Assembly (NCBI GenBank): GCA_012517815.1
Contig: JAAYUF010000145.1
Span: forward strand, 1-56,620
Direction: 5' to 3'
Length of the DNA stretch: 56,620 nucleotides
DNA from: Clostridiales bacterium
GTDB lineage: Bacteria > Bacillota > Clostridia > Christensenellales > Aristaeellaceae
The translations under genes were made by a program, and so were the position numbers. Shown one piece after another: positions 53,210 to 56,620 of this stretch. Numbering within the stretch: the stretch's first letter is position 1; every line of letters begins with the position of its first letter. The notes beneath the pieces are model-generated. The model saw only the letters and a program-made list of their open reading frames with translations, was not told the origin of the DNA and did no database searches.

Positions 53210-53382
53210 CGCGGACGGAGCGTGGCTGTGGCAGCCGGCGCGCCGGATAACGGCCGCTTACGGCCGATCGACACAGGCGGACGGAACGCCCGCACACCGC
53301 GTGCGGTACGCTCAAACAGGATACGGATTGGCGGCCCTTGAGGCCGAACACTCCCGGCAGGCGCGAAGCGAGGCGCATCAAG

Positions 53383-53976
53383 ATGAAAACAACCGAACCA
53401 AACCCGAAGGCGGATGCCTTTTTTGATACCGTAACCCAATGGAAAGAAGTGTTTGTAACCCTTCGCGGCATCCTGCTGGAAACGGGGCTGACGGAAGAAC
53501 TGAAATGGGGCTGGCCCTGCTACGCGCTGGACGGCGCCAATATCGTGCTGATGCACGGTTTCAAGGACTACTGCGCGCTGCTGTTCCTCAAAGGCGCGCT
53601 GATGGCGGACACGCAGGGTATTTTGGTGCGGCAGACAGTGAATGTGCAGGCGTCCCGGCAGATCCGTTTTACGGACGATGCACAGGTTCGGGCCATGACC
53701 GCGACGCTGCGGGACTATCTACGGGAAGCGATCCGCGTGGAGAAAGCCGGGCTGGACATCAGCTGGAAGCACAGCGCGGACTACGCCGTGCCGGAAGAAC
53801 TGAAAAAGCGCCTGGACGCGGACGCTGCGCTGCGGGACGCGTTCGAGGCGCTGACGCCCGGCCGCCGCAAGGGCTATCTGCTGACCATAGGCCAGGCCAA
53901 ACTGGCAAAAACCAGGGAAGCACGGGTCGAAAAGGCAATCCCGAGAATCCTGAAAGGGCTGGGCCCGGACGACTGA
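53383..53976 (+). CDS. YdeI/OmpD-associated-like protein (DUF1801 type)
   Basis: 197 residues. 'FFDTVTQWKEVFVTLRGILLE' and 'EELKWGWPCYALDGANIVLMHGFKDYCALLFLKGA' are the DUF1801 part; the C-terminal 'PEELKKRLDADAALRDAFEALTPGRRKGYLLTI' and 'KLAKTREARVEKAIPRIL' form the YdeI-type bacteriocin-resistance-like helical part. The function of the family is not settled. ATG at 53383 has GAGG about 10 bases ahead. It appears to be a stand-alone gene. Confidence 0.82.
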   Translation: MKTTEPNPKADAFFDTVTQWKEVFVTLRGILLETGLTEELKWGWPCYALDGANIVLMHGFKDYCALLFLKGALMADTQGILVRQTVNVQASRQIRFTDDAQVRAMTATLRDYLREAIRVEKAGLDISWKHSADYAVPEELKKRLDADAALRDAFEALTPGRRKGYLLTIGQAKLAKTREARVEKAIPRILKGLGPDD

Positions 53977-54124
53977 GCCGAGGCAAGCGTCAGCCGCCAA
54001 GAAAAAAGGACATACGGATCATACGAATACGAAAGCAGAACGGACCGCTGCCCTCCATAGCCATGCTTTGCCGTGCCCTTGCCGGCGCGTACGCGCGGCC
54101 CACGCCGCGGAAACAGCCCGCGCC

Positions 54125-54610
54125 TCAGCGGATGCGATCCCGCAGCGCTTCCGCCTCGCACAACAGCCATGCTGCGATCGCGCGCGGAAGCTCCCGCAGC
54201 AGCGCTTCCTCCCCGGAGATCAGCGCTTCCGCCCGCCACATTTTTTCGCGCGCGCGCCGGTAGGGGAGGAACCGGTCCTCATCCAGCCGGTCCACGCGGT
54301 CGTCGGGTGTGTCGGGGTTACCCGAGCGCACGCGGAAATAGTCAAAATAGCGCCGCACCGTCAACTCCGGGTCTAGCGGCGCCAGCAACGCGCAAAGCTC
54401 CCGAAGATCGAGAAAACAGAACGCCAGCAGATCCTCTGCAGCGTCTCGGCCGCCGGGAAGCGAACGCGCGAACGCGGCCGTCTGGCTGCGCACGGCTGCG
54501 TACAGCAGATAGCGATCAGGCGGCGCGAATGCAAACGACTCGCGGCGGGCCTGTTCCGCCATCTGCTCCACGGCGCGGTCCCACCGTTGGAAGCATGCGG
54601 CGTAATCCAT
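54125..54610 (-). CDS. Hypothetical helical protein
   Basis: 161 residues, not recognised. It is nearly all alpha-helical and charged ('CFQRWDRAVEQMAEQARRES', 'YRRAREKMWRAEALISGEEA'), with an Asp/Arg-rich middle ('PDTPDDRVDRLDEDRF'). No membrane segment or cysteine motif. ATG at 54610 has GAGGG ahead, and a well-spaced promoter precedes it, which supports a real gene. It is divergent from KDPG aldolase. Confidence 0.6.
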   Translation of the reverse strand: MDYAACFQRWDRAVEQMAEQARRESFAFAPPDRYLLYAAVRSQTAAFARSLPGGRDAAEDLLAFCFLDLRELCALLAPLDPELTVRRYFDYFRVRSGNPDTPDDRVDRLDEDRFLPYRRAREKMWRAEALISGEEALLRELPRAIAAWLLCEAEALRDRIR

Positions 54611-54638
54611 CGGTCGATGCCCTCTTTCCTAACCCAAT

Positions 54639-54667
54639 CGTATATCACAACAGGCCGCAAAAAACAA
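54639..54667 (-). promoter_or_regulatory. Promoter of the hypothetical helical protein
   Basis: On the - strand: -35 TTGTTT (54662-54667) within TTCCGTATTGTTT, 17 bases, -10 TATACG (54639-54644). Confidence 0.5.
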
Positions 54668-54703
54668 TACGGAATTTGAAAACAAACCGACGCCGCTTTT
54701 CCC

Positions 54704-54733
54704 TTCGACAGCCAAACGCGGGGACGGTATACT
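54704..54733 (+). promoter_or_regulatory. Promoter of the KDPG aldolase-KDG kinase operon
   Basis: -35 TCGACA (54705-54710), 17 bases, -10 TATACT (54728-54733), about 33 bases before the aldolase start. Confidence 0.65.
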
Positions 54734-54765
54734 GATGGCACAAAGCGGAAGCGGAGGTGCGCGCG

Positions 54766-55410
54766 ATGACCACCATGGATTGGATCAACCGGGATAAGAT
54801 CATCGCCATCGTACGCGGACTTGATCCGGAGCCGATGGCAAAGCTGGCGGAGGCGCTGCTGGCGGGCGGTATAACGCTGATGGAGGTCACCTTCAATCAG
54901 GCCAGGCCGGAAACGTGGAAGGATACCGCACGATCGATCCGAACGATTCGGGAACGCTTCGCCGGGCGCATGCTGGCGGGCGCCGGAACCGTGATGTCGC
55001 CGGAACAGCTGGGGCTGGCGGCGGACGCGGGCGCGGAGTACATCATCTCCCCCCATGCGGACGAAGCGGTGATCCGCGAAACCCGCGCGCGGGGCCTGGT
55101 GTCGCTGCCCGGCGCGCTGACGCCCACCGAAATCGCGGCGGCCTGGCGCGCGGGCGCCAACGCCGTTAAACTCTTCCCGGCCGGCGATCTCGGCCCGGCG
55201 TATGTGAAAGCCGTGCGCGCGCCGCTGTCGCACATCCCGCTGCTTGCCGTAGGGGGCATCACGGAAACCAACTGCGCGCAGTTCCTTTCGGCGGGCTGCT
55301 CCGGCGTGGGGGTGGGCGGCAACCTGGTAAACAAACAGTGGATTGAGAACGGCGAGTTTGACAGGATCACCGCGCTGGCAAAGGAATTCGTGCGCGCGGC
55401 GGGTCGCTGA
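54766..55410 (+). CDS. eda: KDPG/KHG aldolase
   Basis: 214 residues, typical for Eda. The protein has 'KIIAIVRGLDPE' at the start, Glu in 'GGITLMEVTFNQ', 'LAGAGTVMSPEQ', 'AEYIISPHADEAVI', 'LPGALTPTEIAAAWRAGAN' and the Schiff-base Lys in 'AVKLFPAGDLGPAY', followed by 'LLAVGGITETNC'. It splits 2-keto-3-deoxy-6-phosphogluconate into pyruvate and glyceraldehyde 3-phosphate. ATG at 54766 is fixed by GGAGG 8 bases upstream. It precedes the KDG kinase by 13 bases in one operon. Confidence 0.95.
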   Translation: MTTMDWINRDKIIAIVRGLDPEPMAKLAEALLAGGITLMEVTFNQARPETWKDTARSIRTIRERFAGRMLAGAGTVMSPEQLGLAADAGAEYIISPHADEAVIRETRARGLVSLPGALTPTEIAAAWRAGANAVKLFPAGDLGPAYVKAVRAPLSHIPLLAVGGITETNCAQFLSAGCSGVGVGGNLVNKQWIENGEFDRITALAKEFVRAAGR

Positions 55411-55423
55411 AAGGGGTATCGGG

Positions 55424-56446
55424 ATGGCGAACATCGTTACGTTCGGGGAAATCATGATGCGGCTCAACCCGGCGGGTTACCTGCGCTTTGTGCAGGCGGA
55501 GGCGTTTGAGGCCAGCTACGCGGGCGGGGAAGCAAACGTCGCGGTATCGCTGGCCAATTACGGCCACCACGCGGCCTTTGTCACCAAGGTGCCGGATACG
55601 GACATCGGCCAGTGCGCCGTCAACGCCCTGCGCAAGTACGGCGTTTGCACCGGCTCGATGGTGCGCGGCGGCCCGCGCCTGGGCATCTATTTTGTGGAAA
55701 AGGGCGCCTCCCAGCGCGGCAGCAAGGTAATCTACGACCGGGCCGGTTCCGCCATGGCGCTGGCAAAGCGCGCGGATTTTGACTGGACAAGGCTGCTGGA
55801 AGGGGTAGACTGGTTCCACTTCACCGGCATCACGCCCGCGCTGGGCGGAGAACTGCCGGAAATTTGTCTGGACGCTTTAAAGGCTTGCCGTGAAAAAGGT
55901 GTAAAAACATCCTGCGACCTCAACTACCGGGGCAAACTCTGGTCCCGGGAGCGAGCCGGCGAGGTGATGGCGACGCTGATGCCCTACGTGAACGTGTGCA
56001 TTGCCAATGAGGAGGACGCGGCGGACGTGTTCGGCATCCGTGCCGCGAACACCGATGTGCAGGGCGGCAAGCTCGACCACGCCGGGTATGTGGACGTCGC
56101 CCGTCAGCTTCAGCAGCGTTTCGGGTTTGAGACGGTCGCCATCACCCTGCGCGGAAGCCTTTCCGCCAACGACAACGATTGGGCGGGCATGCTCCGGCAG
56201 GGTGACGAGGCGTACTTTTCGCCGACGTACCGTATCCATATTGTAGATCGCGTGGGCGGCGGGGACAGCTTCGGCGGCGGCTTGATCCACGCGCTTGTCA
56301 GCGGCTTTGCGCCGCAGGCGGCCATCGATTTCGCGGTCGCGGCGAGCTGCCTCAAGCACACCGTCGAGCAGGACTTCAACCTCATGTCCGAAAAGGAGGT
56401 GCTCGCGCTGGCGGGCGGGAATGCCACCGGCCGGGTGCAAAGGTAA
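55424..56446 (+). CDS. kdgK: 2-keto-3-deoxygluconate kinase (PfkB family)
   Basis: 340 residues. The N-terminal 'VTFGEIMMRLNPAGYLRF' is typical of KdgK. 'GGEANVAVSLANYG' is PfkB signature 1, and 'DRVGGGDSFGGGLIHAL' is signature 2 with the catalytic Asp. 'SCDLNYRGKLWS' is the KDG-kinase segment. It phosphorylates KDG at C6 for the aldolase encoded upstream. Start ATG has AAAGGGG. It is followed after 3 bases by a second etfB, so an Etf cassette follows the Entner-Doudoroff genes here. Confidence 0.95.
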   Translation: MANIVTFGEIMMRLNPAGYLRFVQAEAFEASYAGGEANVAVSLANYGHHAAFVTKVPDTDIGQCAVNALRKYGVCTGSMVRGGPRLGIYFVEKGASQRGSKVIYDRAGSAMALAKRADFDWTRLLEGVDWFHFTGITPALGGELPEICLDALKACREKGVKTSCDLNYRGKLWSRERAGEVMATLMPYVNVCIANEEDAADVFGIRAANTDVQGGKLDHAGYVDVARQLQQRFGFETVAITLRGSLSANDNDWAGMLRQGDEAYFSPTYRIHIVDRVGGGDSFGGGLIHALVSGFAPQAAIDFAVAASCLKHTVEQDFNLMSEKEVLALAGGNATGRVQR

Positions 56447-56449
56447 CGC

Positions 56450-56620
56450 ATGAACATCTTTGTAAGCATCAAGCAGGTACCGGCGACCAGCCAGGTGGAA
56501 GTGGACGCGGAGACGGGCGTGCTCAAGCGCGCCGGGGTCGCCAGCAAGATGAACCCCTACGACCTGTACGCGCTGGAAACGGCGCTGCGGCTGCGGGAGG
56601 CGCACGGCGGCAAGGTGACC
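56450..56620 (+). CDS. etfB: Electron transfer flavoprotein beta subunit, second copy (5' part)
   Basis: 57 residues up to the window end. '[21 protein letters not shown]' and '[17 protein letters not shown]' match the EtfB at 2629 at most positions (roughly 70% by eye). It is the start of a second Etf cassette; an etfA and a GlcD-type gene are expected just outside. It starts 3 bases after kdgK, so the Etf is probably co-made with the KDG enzymes. Confidence 0.9.
   Translation, partial: MNIFVSIKQVPATSQVEVDAETGVLKRAGVASKMNPYDLYALETALRLREAHGGKVT

Overview
This is a GC-rich window (roughly 60-65% by eye) from what looks like a high-GC member of the Bacillota, probably a Clostridia-type anaerobe. 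The signs are a yerC-pcrA-ligA core block, strong GGAGG Shine-Dalgarno sites with several TTG and GTG starts, a glycyl radical enzyme with its activase, an LctBCD-like EtfB/EtfA/GlcD set, and HTH and GGDEF proteins of clostridial style. No rRNA, tRNA, CRISPR array or complete insertion sequence was recognised.

Left end (1-6110, + strand): a sugar-acid block. It holds the tail of an enolase-superfamily dehydratase, an iron-type alcohol dehydrogenase, a mannonate dehydratase-like protein, and EtfB-EtfA-GlcD, a flavin 2-hydroxyacid dehydrogenase with its own electron-transfer flavoprotein. A strong terminator follows. 6337-15032 (- strand): two tandem Hsp70-like proteins with C-terminal membrane segments (one with a degenerate ATPase site), a membrane partner, a small Cys-based phosphatase, an extracytoplasmic two-repeat protein, an XRE-type regulator and a rubrerythrin-like protein. 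15573-20846 (+): yerC, pcrA and ligA. 20962-27355: an aldo/keto reductase with ferredoxin motifs, a CHAP-like secreted protein, a small secreted protein and two membrane GGDEF proteins. The gaps in this part carry a dispersed repeat family and a 52-bp perfect palindrome.

Right half (28-56.6 kb): carbohydrate accessory metabolism in three - strand operons, two of them divergent from paralogous regulators that join a LacI-type sensor domain to a C-terminal HTH. Operon 1 (33794 to 28085) has two Gfo/Idh/MocA dehydrogenases, a cupin, a radical-SAM activase and a glycyl radical enzyme with an unusual active site. Operon 2 (40698 to 35871) is a sugar ABC importer without its ATPase, plus an FAD oxidoreductase. 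Operon 3 (51871 to 41174) has nine genes: MBL-fold hydrolase, SDR, IlvD/Edd dehydratase, flavoprotein, FdrA, a 52-residue protein, DUF1116, an acetate kinase-like protein and DUF2877. The right end (+) carries KDPG aldolase, KDG kinase and the start of a second etfB.

The most interesting system is operon 3. FdrA/DUF1116/DUF2877 correspond to E. coli AllF/AllG/AllH, which make carbamoyl phosphate by phosphorolysis and are normally paired with a carbamate kinase. Here the kinase is of the acetate kinase family, and the genes sit behind dehydrogenase, lactonase-like and dehydratase genes of a non-phosphorylating sugar-acid route. I infer an undescribed pathway in which a sugar-derived keto acid is cleaved by phosphate to an acyl phosphate that then yields ATP. 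Next in interest are the glycyl radical enzyme operon and the active/degenerate membrane Hsp70 pair.
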